Positions 54,357 through 63,834 of a stretch of DNA of 64,000 nt are shown here, in pieces. Each line of letters starts with the position of its first letter. The stretch's first letter is position 1. The notes beneath the pieces were generated by a model. It was not told the DNA's origin. It saw nothing but the letters and a program-made list of their open reading frames with translations, and made no database searches. Position numbers and translations under genes: made by a program. Where the stretch lies: contig NZ_MOMB01000001.1 of NCBI RefSeq assembly GCF_002752165.1, positions 116,007 through 180,006 of the forward strand. Direction: 5' to 3'. The stretch comes from Erwinia sp. OLFS4. Its GTDB lineage: Bacteria; Pseudomonadota; Gammaproteobacteria; Enterobacterales; Enterobacteriaceae.

Positions 54357-55961
54357 ATGTCAGAAATTAATGAAGAAAAAATAATAAATGAAAACGAATA
54401 TCATAAATTTTTTCAGGAGGATAAATTAGTTATATCTGCCAGTGATAGAAAATACAAAATTCCAGATGCACTAAAAAAAATATGTGTGTTGTTCTCAGAC
54501 GGCGATGTATTGATTGAGAAAAACAGCAAGAATAATTTAAGTCTGAGAACTTATATCACTGGATGTACCCGGCGAGGCTATGAAATAAAAAATCTCTATC
54601 TTACTGATATGTCGCTTATCAGAAGACTTTATGAGAATACGCAAACGGCTGAACAAACAAAGTTACGTGATGAGCAACCAATGGAGAGGATCGCATCCTT
54701 GTTGCTCAAAGATGCCTGTCAGGTTGGAGCCAGTGATATACACATTGAGGTTGGCGAGTACGAGGCTGCTATTTTTTTTAGGGTTAATGGCGATATGCAG
54801 AAGATCAATGAAATTGATGCGACAACCGCTCATTCATTGCTCTCAACACTGTACAATGCGGCAGACAATGCGGATGCAACCTACAAACTTTTTGCTTATC
54901 AGTCGGCAAGGGTGACCAACGGTGGACGGCTGAAAATGCCTCCTGAGTTGCAGTCATTACGTCTGCAATTCAATCCATTAACATCCGGCGGGCGCTATAT
55001 GATAGCGCGCTTACTCTATGCGAATAAGTCACATCAAAATGAAATTGATATGATGGGCATGGGGTTCCATAAAGCGCAGGTCGATATTCTGATTGAGCTG
55101 ATGCGAGAACCTGAAGGGGTAAATATCATTGCCGGCCCGACCGGTTCTGGTAAATCTACTACGCTGAAGGCTATTCTTGAAAAAATATATATAGATAAAG
55201 AACGAAAGATAAACATTATCAGTGTGGAAGACCCGCCAGAGTACCAGATTGAAGGTACCACACAATTACCGGTAACCAACGTTGAAACGGAAGAAGAACG
55301 CGGTATGGCATACAGTAAAGCCATTGTATCAGCGCTACGTTCTGACCCGGATATCATCATGCCCGGAGAAGCCAGGGATGCTGCCGTTATTAATCTGGTT
55401 TTTACCGCCGCAATGACCGGGCACCAGGTGTGGACATCGATCCATGCTAACAGCGCCATGGCGGTGATAAGCAGATTACGTGACCAGGGGGTAGAAAAAT
55501 ACAAACTGACCGATTCTAAATTATTGATGGGTATTGTTTCACAGCGATTAGTTAAAAGGTTATGCGATAAATGCAAAATACCTTTTACTGAATCATCACA
55601 GGCTGGACGATATGGTATCAGTTATGAAGGTTTATTAAGTGAATATGATGGCGTCATTGATAAAGTTTTTGTAAATAATGCGCAGGGATGCCCATGTTGT
55701 GCAAAAGGATATACTGGAAGGGTAGTTGTCGCTGAAATCATAAAAACAGACTTTAAAATTCTTGACCTGATTTATGAAAATGAAATTGAAAAAGCCTATC
55801 AATACTGGACCGAAGAAATAAAGGGCCTGACAATATACGAACATGGCTGGCTGAAAGTCATTCAGGGTTGCATTGACCCCTATGATGCTAAACTACGAAT
55901 AGGAAATGGTGTTTTAAATCACAATCGTGCAACCTATTTGATAAATCATTTTCTTGATTAA
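54357..55961 (+). CDS. Type IVb pilus assembly ATPase (GspE/PilB/PilQ family)
   Basis: A 534-residue secretion-type AAA ATPase that drives pilin polymerisation at the inner membrane. Walker A GPTGSGKST is at 260-268, the Asp box SVEDPPEYQIEG at 289-300, Walker B with Glu338 in IIMPGEARD, and the His box in TGHQVWTSIHAN. A zinc-binding CDKC...CPCC set follows near residues 404-446, as in PilB and GspE. The Pro in IIMPGEARD replaces the usual Val. The start at 54357 follows GGGGA; an ATG at 54342 is a less favoured alternative. The next gene encodes the platform protein it should contact. Confidence 0.93.
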   Translation: MSEINEEKIINENEYHKFFQEDKLVISASDRKYKIPDALKKICVLFSDGDVLIEKNSKNNLSLRTYITGCTRRGYEIKNLYLTDMSLIRRLYENTQTAEQTKLRDEQPMERIASLLLKDACQVGASDIHIEVGEYEAAIFFRVNGDMQKINEIDATTAHSLLSTLYNAADNADATYKLFAYQSARVTNGGRLKMPPELQSLRLQFNPLTSGGRYMIARLLYANKSHQNEIDMMGMGFHKAQVDILIELMREPEGVNIIAGPTGSGKSTTLKAILEKIYIDKERKINIISVEDPPEYQIEGTTQLPVTNVETEEERGMAYSKAIVSALRSDPDIIMPGEARDAAVINLVFTAAMTGHQVWTSIHANSAMAVISRLRDQGVEKYKLTDSKLLMGIVSQRLVKRLCDKCKIPFTESSQAGRYGISYEGLLSEYDGVIDKVFVNNAQGCPCCAKGYTGRVVVAEIIKTDFKILDLIYENEIEKAYQYWTEEIKGLTIYEHGWLKVIQGCIDPYDAKLRIGNGVLNHNRATYLINHFLD

Positions 55962-55984
55962 TATAATCAGTTTCGGGATCTATT

Positions 55985-57064
55985 ATGATAAGCTGGTCAG
56001 ATATAGAAGCATTTTCTAACAGAATGTCGTTTTCATTCAGTAAAAGAAAACGTATATACAGTAAAATTTCGCGATTTATAGATAATGGTGTTCCTTTAAT
56101 ATTAGCATTGGATACATTATATGAGCATATTACATCAGGAGGGAAGAAGAAAAAGAAAATTGAAGCAATTGCAATAAATTCCTGGCGGATGAGAATGCGT
56201 AACGGCATGAGCTTTAGCCAGTCATTAAAAAACTGGGTAGGTGAAGAAGAAATATCTGTTGTACATTCTGGTGAGATATCTGGTCGTCTGAGTCATGCTC
56301 TTAATAATGTAATCCAAATGGGGATGGCAAAAAAAGAAATTAAGAAGTCCTTATTTGGTTTAATTTATCCAGTGGTTCTTCTTGGATGTCTTATTTTTTA
56401 TCTTACTATTTTTGGCACCAGGGTTGTTCCTGCATTTGAGAAAATACTTCCGGTATCACATTGGGTTGGAACAGGCTTGCAGATGGAGAAGCTTTCTCAA
56501 TTTGTTATGTACCAGATGAAGTATTATATCGCTGGCGTTATTATGATTATATTAATGATACTTGTATCATTGAGCCGCTGGACCGGAAAGATAAGAACAA
56601 AGTTTGATTATTTCCCCATATGGACAACTTATCGAACAGTAATTGGCTGTCAGTTTTTGATTTCATTTTGTGCATTGTTACAAGCGGGTGTAGCGACACC
56701 AGAAATAATTAAAATATTAAGCCGTTATGCTAACCCGTGGTACAAAGAAAAATTGATGAAAACACATGCAGAGCTGTTAGGTGGTGCGTCTAACATCGGG
56801 GAGGCACTGGCTAAAACAAAACTGCGTTTTCCGAGCGATGAAATTATTATTGATTTACGTGCTTATGCGGGGCTGGATGGTTTTGAACATATGTTGTCGG
56901 AGCTATCATCACAATGGCTGGAAGTAGCAGTAGAGAATATAAGATATCAAATGGAGTTTTTTAAAAATATAGTTATTGTGACAATGGGACTGACTTTTAT
57001 GTGGATAGTGGCCGGAATGTTTAGTCTGCAACAGTTGATTTCAAGTTCAGTTCAAAGTATGTAA
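55985..57064 (+). CDS. Type IVb pilus inner membrane platform protein (GspF/PilC/PilR family)
   Basis: A 359-residue polytopic membrane protein with two GspF domains. Cytoplasmic domain 1 (about 15-125) contains DNGVPLILALDTL and the GEEEISVVHSGEISGRL motif. It is followed by two hydrophobic segments (about 120-145 and 180-200), a second domain with LLQAGVATPEIIKIL, and a last segment near residues 325-350. This layout matches R64 PilR and PilC. It connects the assembly ATPase to pilin subunits. It is close behind the ATPase gene. Confidence 0.92.
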   Translation: MISWSDIEAFSNRMSFSFSKRKRIYSKISRFIDNGVPLILALDTLYEHITSGGKKKKKIEAIAINSWRMRMRNGMSFSQSLKNWVGEEEISVVHSGEISGRLSHALNNVIQMGMAKKEIKKSLFGLIYPVVLLGCLIFYLTIFGTRVVPAFEKILPVSHWVGTGLQMEKLSQFVMYQMKYYIAGVIMIILMILVSLSRWTGKIRTKFDYFPIWTTYRTVIGCQFLISFCALLQAGVATPEIIKILSRYANPWYKEKLMKTHAELLGGASNIGEALAKTKLRFPSDEIIIDLRAYAGLDGFEHMLSELSSQWLEVAVENIRYQMEFFKNIVIVTMGLTFMWIVAGMFSLQQLISSSVQSM

Positions 57065-57092
57065 TAAAAACAAGATAACAAGGATAACTGCC

Positions 57093-58043
57093 GTGGAATT
57101 AGGTAGTAAAAAACTTATCGAGATAACTTTTTCTGACTTAATATTCACCCATGATGAAGGAATTTATTTCAGGCATGTCACTGGCTATGATAGACCGGTG
57201 GTGCAATTGAGTGGCGAAAGTGAGTTATCAGAAAGTCTGATAGAATTAAAAAAACAGTTAACAACTATCGAACATAATGAGTTTTTCTATTCATGGGAAC
57301 AGGTCCCTTTCAGGGTTACCCGCATTATTACCGTTAACGGGGAAAACTACTTTTTACGTCGGCCGATGTATCCGGTACCAAAATTTGACAGTCTGGGGTA
57401 TCGCGAAGCCCATGCAAAACAGCTGCAGTCATTGAGGACAAAAAGTGGCCTGGTAATATTCTCGGGGGCAACAGGTAGTGGTAAATCAACCTCAATGTAT
57501 TCTCTGATGACCGATTTTGTCAGTGAAAGTGGTGATATCGTCATCAGTATTGAAGATCCGCCTGAGATCCCGGTAGCGACGACTTACGGTGAACCGGATG
57601 TCAAAGGGCTTTGGTATCAGGTTAACGCCGCTGACGCCGGGGGTTACTGTGAAGCAATGATTTCTGCCATGCGTTATAACCCGAAATATATCATGATGGG
57701 TGAAATCAGGTCGGCTGAGTCGGCAAACCAGGCTATCCGGGCAGCAGTCAATGGGCATATTGTTCTCACAACAATTCATGGTGGTTCGCTGCAAGGTACC
57801 ATTATGGCATTACAACAAATAGCCGCAGCAGGCATGGGCTCACAAGAGCTGGCAAGATCAATTATTGCTGACGGACTCATTGCAGTTGTACATCAAAGAT
57901 TGATTAAAGGAAAAGTGCCAGGAAGCAGGGAAATGAGGGCGGAAATGCTTTTCATTAATGATGATGGCATGAGATCGAAGATTCGTAGTGGAAAACTGGA
58001 GTTGCTTAGCACTGAAATTTATACGCAAAATAAAATATTATAA
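57093..58043 (+). CDS. Second PilT-like ATPase of the pilus cluster
   Basis: A 316-residue secretion-type ATPase without the long N-terminal domain of the assembly ATPase. Walker A GATGSGKS is at 125-132, the Asp box SIEDPPEIP follows, Walker B has Glu204 in IMMGEIRSAES, and the His box is in NGHIVLTTIHGG. Size and motif spacing resemble PilT and BfpF retraction ATPases. The usual GEIRD is GEIRS here. No cysteine zinc cluster is present. The GTG start at 57093 follows AAGGA with nine bases between. Retraction is inferred from family; an IncI TraJ-type role is an alternative. Confidence 0.87.
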   Translation: MELGSKKLIEITFSDLIFTHDEGIYFRHVTGYDRPVVQLSGESELSESLIELKKQLTTIEHNEFFYSWEQVPFRVTRIITVNGENYFLRRPMYPVPKFDSLGYREAHAKQLQSLRTKSGLVIFSGATGSGKSTSMYSLMTDFVSESGDIVISIEDPPEIPVATTYGEPDVKGLWYQVNAADAGGYCEAMISAMRYNPKYIMMGEIRSAESANQAIRAAVNGHIVLTTIHGGSLQGTIMALQQIAAAGMGSQELARSIIADGLIAVVHQRLIKGKVPGSREMRAEMLFINDDGMRSKIRSGKLELLSTEIYTQNKIL

Positions 58044-58109
58044 ATAATAAAACAGAACCTATCAAAACTCTGGCGAAACTGGATCACTATTGAGGGGGAG
58101 TGAATGTAA

Positions 58110-58541
58110 ATGGTAAAATATGCAAAATTTTTAATTGCTCTATTAATATCTTTTAATGTCTGCTCAGCCGGTATGGATAATACGCTGATGTCATTGTCTG
58201 CCAGCGACAGTTTGTCCGGAATACAACGTGCAAGAAGTAATCATAGTATGGTTAATTTAACGCGCCAGCCTAAAGACAGATTTGCAGGCGACCCGTTTTC
58301 ATGGGAAATAAAAAAAGGTCAATCACTGGAAGAAACGCTTTATTTATGGAGTAAAAAAGCGGGTTGGAATCTTGTCTGGGAAACAAATGATGATTATATG
58401 ATCACTTCAAGTGCCGTCATTCCGGGCGATTTTTCAACGGCGATAAATAACCTTTTTAATTATACTGGTCAGTTACAGCCGCCTGTATATATTTCACTTT
58501 ATGATAATAATAGGGTTTTGCGCGTTTCCTCTGTAAACTAA
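58110..58541 (+). CDS. TcpQ-domain pilus protein (PilL-like), periplasmic
   Basis: A 143-residue exported protein with a signal peptide (MVKYAKFLIALLISFNVCSA). Residues about 65-143 match the TcpQ C-terminal domain: WEIKKGQSLEETLYLWSKKAGW, then LVWETNDDYMI, GDFSTAINNLF and the ending NNRVLRVSSVN. TcpQ-type proteins help the outer membrane secretin of type IVb pili reach or stay in the outer membrane. GAGGGGGAG lies upstream with normal spacing. Confidence 0.85.
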   Translation: MVKYAKFLIALLISFNVCSAGMDNTLMSLSASDSLSGIQRARSNHSMVNLTRQPKDRFAGDPFSWEIKKGQSLEETLYLWSKKAGWNLVWETNDDYMITSSAVIPGDFSTAINNLFNYTGQLQPPVYISLYDNNRVLRVSSVN

Positions 58542-58554
58542 ATTGAGTTAGGCA

Positions 58555-59286
58555 ATGAATACATTTATTTATTCAATGGTTTTCTTTTTGTCTGCTGGGT
58601 TTGTAAGCTTGCTGGCGTGTATATCTTATCGATTTACAACGAAAGAAAATTTAGTTTTCACCGATTTACTATCAAGATCATTCTGCGAACATTGTGGTAA
58701 GCAAATATCAGCGTTATATGTGCTACCGGTGTTTGGTTATTTATTATCAAAAGGCAGGTGTGGCGGCTGTAAAACACGTATATCCCTGAAGCATCTGCTT
58801 ATAGAAGCTGCTGCAGGTCTGATAACAGTTATTTTATATAAAGAGATGAAAGAGCAGGGTGTGGTTGTTTCATTGCTTATTTTTTTATTTCTTTCAATAT
58901 CTTATATAGACATTAAGATGCAGATAATACCCTATATATATACGATTCCATTAATCATAGGTGGTTTTTATTTTGTTCCGGATCAAATAAGTTATAGCCA
59001 TAAAATATATGGTGCATTATGTGGCTTTGCTATGACATTATTTTCAATGGCATTAGTGTCACTGATAAAAAAAGAAAATGTTATTGCCGGTGGTGATATT
59101 CTTTTAATCACAGCTGCCGGTGCCTGGTTAGGCATTAATATGATACCGTTATTACTGTTGTTTACCGCATTGACATTTATCGCATATGCACTTCCATACC
59201 GGTTAACTGGAACGTGTTTCACCCCAATGGGGCCTGCAATATGTATCGGATTTAGCTTATGTCTGTTCTTTCAACTCATGCCTTAA
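58555..59286 (+). CDS. Prepilin peptidase (PilU/PilD/TcpJ family)
   Basis: A 243-residue aspartic protease of the inner membrane that cuts the leader from prepilins. The two catalytic aspartates are Asp119 in SYIDIKMQIIP and Asp181 in AGGDIL. The N-terminal cytoplasmic part has the paired cysteines CEHC and CGGC. Six to eight hydrophobic segments are visible. The methyltransferase part typical of large PilD is represented only in the short form. Its last 28 bases overlap the following transglycosylase gene. Confidence 0.93.
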   Translation: MNTFIYSMVFFLSAGFVSLLACISYRFTTKENLVFTDLLSRSFCEHCGKQISALYVLPVFGYLLSKGRCGGCKTRISLKHLLIEAAAGLITVILYKEMKEQGVVVSLLIFLFLSISYIDIKMQIIPYIYTIPLIIGGFYFVPDQISYSHKIYGALCGFAMTLFSMALVSLIKKENVIAGGDILLITAAGAWLGINMIPLLLLFTALTFIAYALPYRLTGTCFTPMGPAICIGFSLCLFFQLMP

Positions 59287-59678
59287 CAGTCTGTCTGATG
59301 AGCGCCAGTGCGCAAAATCATGTGCCGGCGGATATTGTTGCATCTATACTCTATGTTGAGGGTGGTCAACCCGGCACCATCAGTAAAAATACTAATGGTT
59401 CTGAAGATTTAGGCGTTATGCAGATTAATAACCGTGCCTGGTTAAACGTTGTCAGTAAGGGGCTTTTTAATGGAGACAAAGAAAAAGCTTATGATAAAAT
59501 TGTCAATGACCCTTGTCTTAATATTAAGATTGGAACGTGGATACTGGCGCTTAATTTGAGAAAAGAGAATGGTAATATCTGGCGAGCCGTTGGACGCTAC
59601 CATTCTGCCAATCCTGTGCTGGCCGGCAACTATGTTAAGAAAGTGAAAAGAATTCACGATAAATATTTTTATAATTAA
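59259..59678 (+). CDS. Lytic transglycosylase (PilT of R64 / VirB1-like), apparently leaderless
   Basis: A 139-residue lysozyme-fold enzyme that opens peptidoglycan for pilus passage. The catalytic Glu34 is in YVEGGQPGT, followed by DLGVMQIN and the GRYHS motif. The catalytic fold begins almost at residue 10, and a TAG stop lies two codons before the ATG. The start therefore cannot be moved upstream to add a normal signal peptide. The short hydrophobic stretch ALTVCLMSASA lacks a basic start. It overlaps the prepilin peptidase gene by 28 bases in another frame. Confidence 0.88.
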   Translation: MSVLSTHALTVCLMSASAQNHVPADIVASILYVEGGQPGTISKNTNGSEDLGVMQINNRAWLNVVSKGLFNGDKEKAYDKIVNDPCLNIKIGTWILALNLRKENGNIWRAVGRYHSANPVLAGNYVKKVKRIHDKYFYN

Positions 59679-59733
59679 ACGAATATAACATATTCAAATA
59701 AGACCAGTTATGACCAATCTGGTGGGAAATGGA

Positions 59734-60723
59734 ATGAATAATGAATCAAAGAATCTTAAATTCCGTTTTAATAAAATCGCTGATGATAAATTTCACAATT
59801 CTGGCTTAAGTATTATAGAAGTTTCTATCTGTTTTGTATTTATCTCTTTGATTATTATCAGTGTGATGTCTTTTTATCATTCCTATATACGACGGCTGTC
59901 ATACTCAGCTGCTGCGGCTCAAATATCAAATATAATTGGTCAGGCGAAGGATTTTATTAATATAAATGGTGGCGATCAATTAAATTATAACTATAACTGT
60001 ATTGCCAGCATTGATAGTGAATTTCTGAGAAATAAAATATTAACTGGTGCCAGTTCAATCAGCCTGCTTGGACAAGATATGGATTTATATGTAAAAAAAG
60101 AAAATTGTCAAAGACCTGATTCGTCTGGTAACAAGTATTCTCTTTTGCTGACTTTATCTGGTGGTAAAAAAATGGACCCTGCAAGCAAAGGAGAAATAAT
60201 GAAGGAAATAGGTTACTGGGGGGGGATCTATCATGATTCAGATAATAGTTTTCATGGCTGGCGGAATGGCTGGAAAGTCGATCTGGCACAGTGGGGTTTA
60301 CCCCAGAAGAGTTATATTTTTGCTGCGTATGATTATTTTTCCAGAAATGAATCTTCAGAGAATGGCTATCCGGATATTTATGGTTTAACATTAACGCCTT
60401 ATAAGAATGGAATTATTAGTAAAGATTCATACTTAACAGTAAATTCAGAGGATGATAGTGTTAAAATTACATGGCGTGGTGCAAAAATTAAATACGTAGT
60501 ATTGGTAATAACACTTTCAAATGCAACAGGTGATATTAAAAAAATAGAGCATCATGTTGTTTCTTTACCCTATGGTGGTGAGTATAGCCTTTCGCCATTC
60601 TCAATGCTTTCTGGCGCGAAATCGGGCAGTTACAGCCTGGCTGCAGAGTTAACTGGCTATGGTTTTAATAATAACAAAGTAAAAAAAATCAATGGGACAA
60701 TAAATTTAAACTATAAATATTAG
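59734..60723 (+). CDS. Large type IVb prepilin-like protein (minor pilin candidate)
   Basis: A 329-residue prepilin with a processing site G/LSIIEVSICF, where Gly is at -1, Glu at +5 and a hydrophobic helix of about 22 residues follows. The leader is about 24 residues with the start at 59734 (or 32 from 59710), typical of type IVb pilins. The mature part of about 305 residues is far larger than major pilins (about 150-200). Two cysteines near the N-terminal third may form a disulphide. The C-terminal half looks like beta-sandwich (YVVLVITLSNAT, YSLAAELTGYG). This suggests a PilV- or TcpB-like tip or minor pilin. The start is uncertain because neither site has a strong ribosome binding site. 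Confidence 0.75.
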   Translation: MNNESKNLKFRFNKIADDKFHNSGLSIIEVSICFVFISLIIISVMSFYHSYIRRLSYSAAAAQISNIIGQAKDFININGGDQLNYNYNCIASIDSEFLRNKILTGASSISLLGQDMDLYVKKENCQRPDSSGNKYSLLLTLSGGKKMDPASKGEIMKEIGYWGGIYHDSDNSFHGWRNGWKVDLAQWGLPQKSYIFAAYDYFSRNESSENGYPDIYGLTLTPYKNGIISKDSYLTVNSEDDSVKITWRGAKIKYVVLVITLSNATGDIKKIEHHVVSLPYGGEYSLSPFSMLSGAKSGSYSLAAELTGYGFNNNKVKKINGTINLNYKY

Positions 60724-60802
60724 TATGAAAAAATAAAGTCTTATTTTCATTTGAAAGTTTATTCCTAATAATTATCCATCTACCTTATTTTAATGAGCTA
60801 TT

Positions 60803-62452
60803 ATGATGTCTAAAAAAAAGGCACCCATACTCCTTGTTTTATCTTTATCTGCATGTGCTTCAACTTATCAACAAAATGCGAAGAAACTTGATAACGATAA
60901 CAACTTTGTTAATAAAGCCTATCAGTCCTCTTCCAATGTACAATATCAAAAATCTTTTAGCATGGTAAAAGTGTATAAAGAGGGTGTGTATATTGGAATG
61001 AAATCTTTTATGGTTAAGCAAGGGGAAAGTTTACCTGTCAGGGTCGAAGCCGAAGGCGTTAAATTGTATTCATCAAGAAAAATGACACTGGCAGATATTG
61101 CAAAACTCATCACCACTGCTACGGGAATACCTGTTTCCATTACAGATGGTAAAACAGAGAATGCAGCCTCGTCCTCAGCATCTGGCGACGGTGAAATGTT
61201 TAAGAAATTGAATGCTATTATTTCTGATTCCGTTTCACCACAGGCTCAAATGAACTTATATGATAACCTGCCAGGTCTTGATGTGGACTATAAAGGTAAG
61301 CTGTCTGGTTTTCTCAAGTTGGTATCTTCTTATTATGGTATTTCATGGCAGTACCTTAATGGCATTATTTACTTTTCTCCTTATGAAGTGAAAACTTTTA
61401 ATATTAATACTATGCCAGTAAAACTCACATCCCAAAGTTCTTTGAATCTTGGTATGACTGCCGGTGGAAGTGATAATGGTGGAAGCGGGGATGGATCAGG
61501 CGGAGGCGGTAGTTCAAGTAGCGGATCGAACAGTGCTGCGGCTACTAACAATACTACCGCAATGCTGGAAACCAATATCTGGGATGATATCAAGAAAAAC
61601 CTGAGCGTCATTTTAAATAAGAATGGTTCATATAATGTTGCTGAGGGATTAGCGAGTATTACGGTAAGCACTACGCCGGAAAACATGACTAACGTCCAAA
61701 GGTACATTGATAAACTGAATGAGCATCTGCGTCAGGAAATTTCGGTAAATGTCACTATTTATAATTTAACTCTTGATGAAAATTCAAGCTGGAATTTCTC
61801 TCTGACCGATATGTTTAGTGCATTGAAAGGTAGAATTAGCGGCTCGATGAATTTTATCCCTGGTGCAAAGGATGGCGGTCTTCAGGGCACAACATCAAAT
61901 GGTTCTTCCTTTATTCTTAATATGCTGAATAGCCAGGGTAAAGTAGATGTGCTTAATTCTGCTAATATTACCACTATGTCTGGTCAGCAGGTGCCGTTCC
62001 TTGTGGCAAATACACGGGGTTATGTTTCTTCTCTTGGTTCGACTACTACTAATCAAACGACTTCAACCAACATGAAGGTGTCAACAATTAACTCTGGTTA
62101 CTCACTGAGTGTCTTACCACGTATTCTGGATGACGGTAAAATTCTGATGCAGTATGCAATTAATATGTCGTCGTTAGTGGGTAAAAATAACGGTTTTGAT
62201 GAGTTTAAAGTCGACAATCAGGTTATACAATTACCAAACGTTAATCAACGCTCCTTCGTGCAGCAAAGCTTGATGAATAATAATCAAACATTGGTGGTTG
62301 CTGGATATAAAAATGATGACACTAATAATGGTGACCAGGGTGTGGGTTCACCAGATTTTAAATTGTTAGGTGGTGGTCGTAGCGCACAAAAACGTAAGGA
62401 AATTATCATTATTAGTATTAAGCCAACTGCATTAAGTCTTGGTGATAAGTAG
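60803..62452 (+). CDS. Outer membrane lipoprotein secretin of the type IVb pilus (PilN/BfpB/TcpC family)
   Basis: A 549-residue lipoprotein with the lipobox LSAC (Cys18) and Ala at +2, fitting outer membrane sorting. Residues about 90-205 form N-domains (LADIAKLITTATGIPVSI is STN-like). A Gly/Ser-rich linker runs from about 219 to 252. The C-terminal secretin domain (about 330-545) contains VPFLVANTRGYVSS, SGYSLSVLPRILDDGKILMQY and the final KRKEIIIISIKP. It forms the pore through which the pilus exits. The gene begins with a double ATG and only a weak GAG-type ribosome binding site. Confidence 0.93.
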   Translation: MMSKKKAPILLVLSLSACASTYQQNAKKLDNDNNFVNKAYQSSSNVQYQKSFSMVKVYKEGVYIGMKSFMVKQGESLPVRVEAEGVKLYSSRKMTLADIAKLITTATGIPVSITDGKTENAASSSASGDGEMFKKLNAIISDSVSPQAQMNLYDNLPGLDVDYKGKLSGFLKLVSSYYGISWQYLNGIIYFSPYEVKTFNINTMPVKLTSQSSLNLGMTAGGSDNGGSGDGSGGGGSSSSGSNSAAATNNTTAMLETNIWDDIKKNLSVILNKNGSYNVAEGLASITVSTTPENMTNVQRYIDKLNEHLRQEISVNVTIYNLTLDENSSWNFSLTDMFSALKGRISGSMNFIPGAKDGGLQGTTSNGSSFILNMLNSQGKVDVLNSANITTMSGQQVPFLVANTRGYVSSLGSTTTNQTTSTNMKVSTINSGYSLSVLPRILDDGKILMQYAINMSSLVGKNNGFDEFKVDNQVIQLPNVNQRSFVQQSLMNNNQTLVVAGYKNDDTNNGDQGVGSPDFKLLGGGRSAQKRKEIIIISIKPTALSLGDK

Positions 62453-62568
62453 TATTTTTTATAACGGAAAAATTCACTTTGACGTTAATAGGCAGAATAG
62501 AATTGGCTAAGTTAGTCACTTACTCAGGGTTTTATTTAAACGTTCTTGAGTAAAGTTCTGAGGGACAT

Positions 62569-63819
62569 ATGAGCGCGTTTTTTAAACAAGAAACAGGTAC
62601 CGTAACCTGTAATAAAAAAAAATATGCGGTTAATCTAATCTGGAATCTGGCCAATTCAGCAAAAGAGTTTAAGCAAACCTTCAGGGAGGAGGCTGAACAA
62701 TTAGGTGTCACGCTCTATTGTTCTTTTAAGCTTGCTGACGGTGGAATTTGCTATGGCCTTGCTGATTCTGCGATGGAGCACAAAACAGGCATGCTGGTGT
62801 TACCTGCTATGCTGGCCCCCTGTTTTGATGAATCAATTCTTGGTGTCTGGAGGCTTGAGGAGGATTACTGGTACATATTTGGTAAGGATGATTCAGGGAC
62901 CATCGTTATTGATAAGGTTGTTGAGGGAGAGACTGAGGCACATGAAAGTTTTACAACAAGTCTTAGAGATTTAAAGTGGAATAAAACTTCTTATCCTGTC
63001 TCATGGAATTTTTCTGAGCATAATGAGAACTTTCAATTAGAAGATATTCCTAAAAAAAATAATATCAGGATAAAAGGTGTTAAGTTTAAGCCTGAAAAAA
63101 TGCATTTACTGGCGTTAGCATTTATTGTCATTGCCAGTGGCATTGCCTATAAATTCATTTTTGCAGAAAAAACGCCTGAACCCGTTGTTCAAAATACGCC
63201 TAAAGTCATACATAAGCATAATTTTTTTCCTGGTAGTACTGCTCTTCTTCCTGAACAGTTGGTGAATGCTTTTCGACAGAAAATATATTCAAATTATGGG
63301 CTGGCTTATTCTGTTCCTGGCTTTTTATCAGTAGACAGTGTTTTTTCTGATAAAAATGATATTGTTTTTATGCTTAAGCGAGATTTTGGTTCCAGTGATT
63401 ATCTGAATAAAAGCGTTATGCAACCAATTGATAATGCCAAAGGCGAACTTAAAATTGTCAATCGGCAGAATGCGATGTTAGTTTTTCACCTGGCTGGAGA
63501 TGGTATAGGTGATATTAGTAAGTTAGAGAATATTAATGATCTTTCGGATAGGATGCAATTGATTTTTGATAACACCATGTTGCCGGTCAGCCTGACTTCG
63601 GTATATAGCTGTGGTCCTCGTTCTACAGATCAAGTTAAGTATGATCGCCAGTTTTCATGTTTTGATTTTAATTTTGATTTTAATTATAACCCAGAAATTA
63701 TCATCCCAATATTTCAAAGATTTAACAGCCTGGTTATAAATAAAATAACGTTTGATCAATCGCAACAAAAATGGAATTTCAAAGGTACCGTGTTTGGTGT
63801 TAGCGGGAAAAATGGTTAA
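62569..63819 (+). CDS. PilO-like pilus accessory membrane protein
   Basis: A 416-residue bitopic protein. The N-terminal cytoplasmic half (1-177) has a patterned YAVNLIWNLANS...EAEQLGV start like R64-type PilO. One membrane segment spans about 179-197 (LLALAFIVIASGIAYKFIF), and the rest is periplasmic with a cysteine pair near residues 347 and 363. PilO proteins support assembly of the inner membrane complex. It follows the secretin gene, as pilO follows pilN in plasmid R64. GAGGGACAT precedes the ATG. Confidence 0.75.
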   Translation: MSAFFKQETGTVTCNKKKYAVNLIWNLANSAKEFKQTFREEAEQLGVTLYCSFKLADGGICYGLADSAMEHKTGMLVLPAMLAPCFDESILGVWRLEEDYWYIFGKDDSGTIVIDKVVEGETEAHESFTTSLRDLKWNKTSYPVSWNFSEHNENFQLEDIPKKNNIRIKGVKFKPEKMHLLALAFIVIASGIAYKFIFAEKTPEPVVQNTPKVIHKHNFFPGSTALLPEQLVNAFRQKIYSNYGLAYSVPGFLSVDSVFSDKNDIVFMLKRDFGSSDYLNKSVMQPIDNAKGELKIVNRQNAMLVFHLAGDGIGDISKLENINDLSDRMQLIFDNTMLPVSLTSVYSCGPRSTDQVKYDRQFSCFDFNFDFNYNPEIIIPIFQRFNSLVINKITFDQSQQKWNFKGTVFGVSGKNG

Positions 63820-63834
63820 TCAAAGTGGTTGCTT

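Noticed and set aside
62453..62568. Internal promoter (TTGACG) between secretin and PilO-like genes
   Set aside because: No -10 element lies at a 16-18 base distance; the only TAGAAT is 13 bases away.
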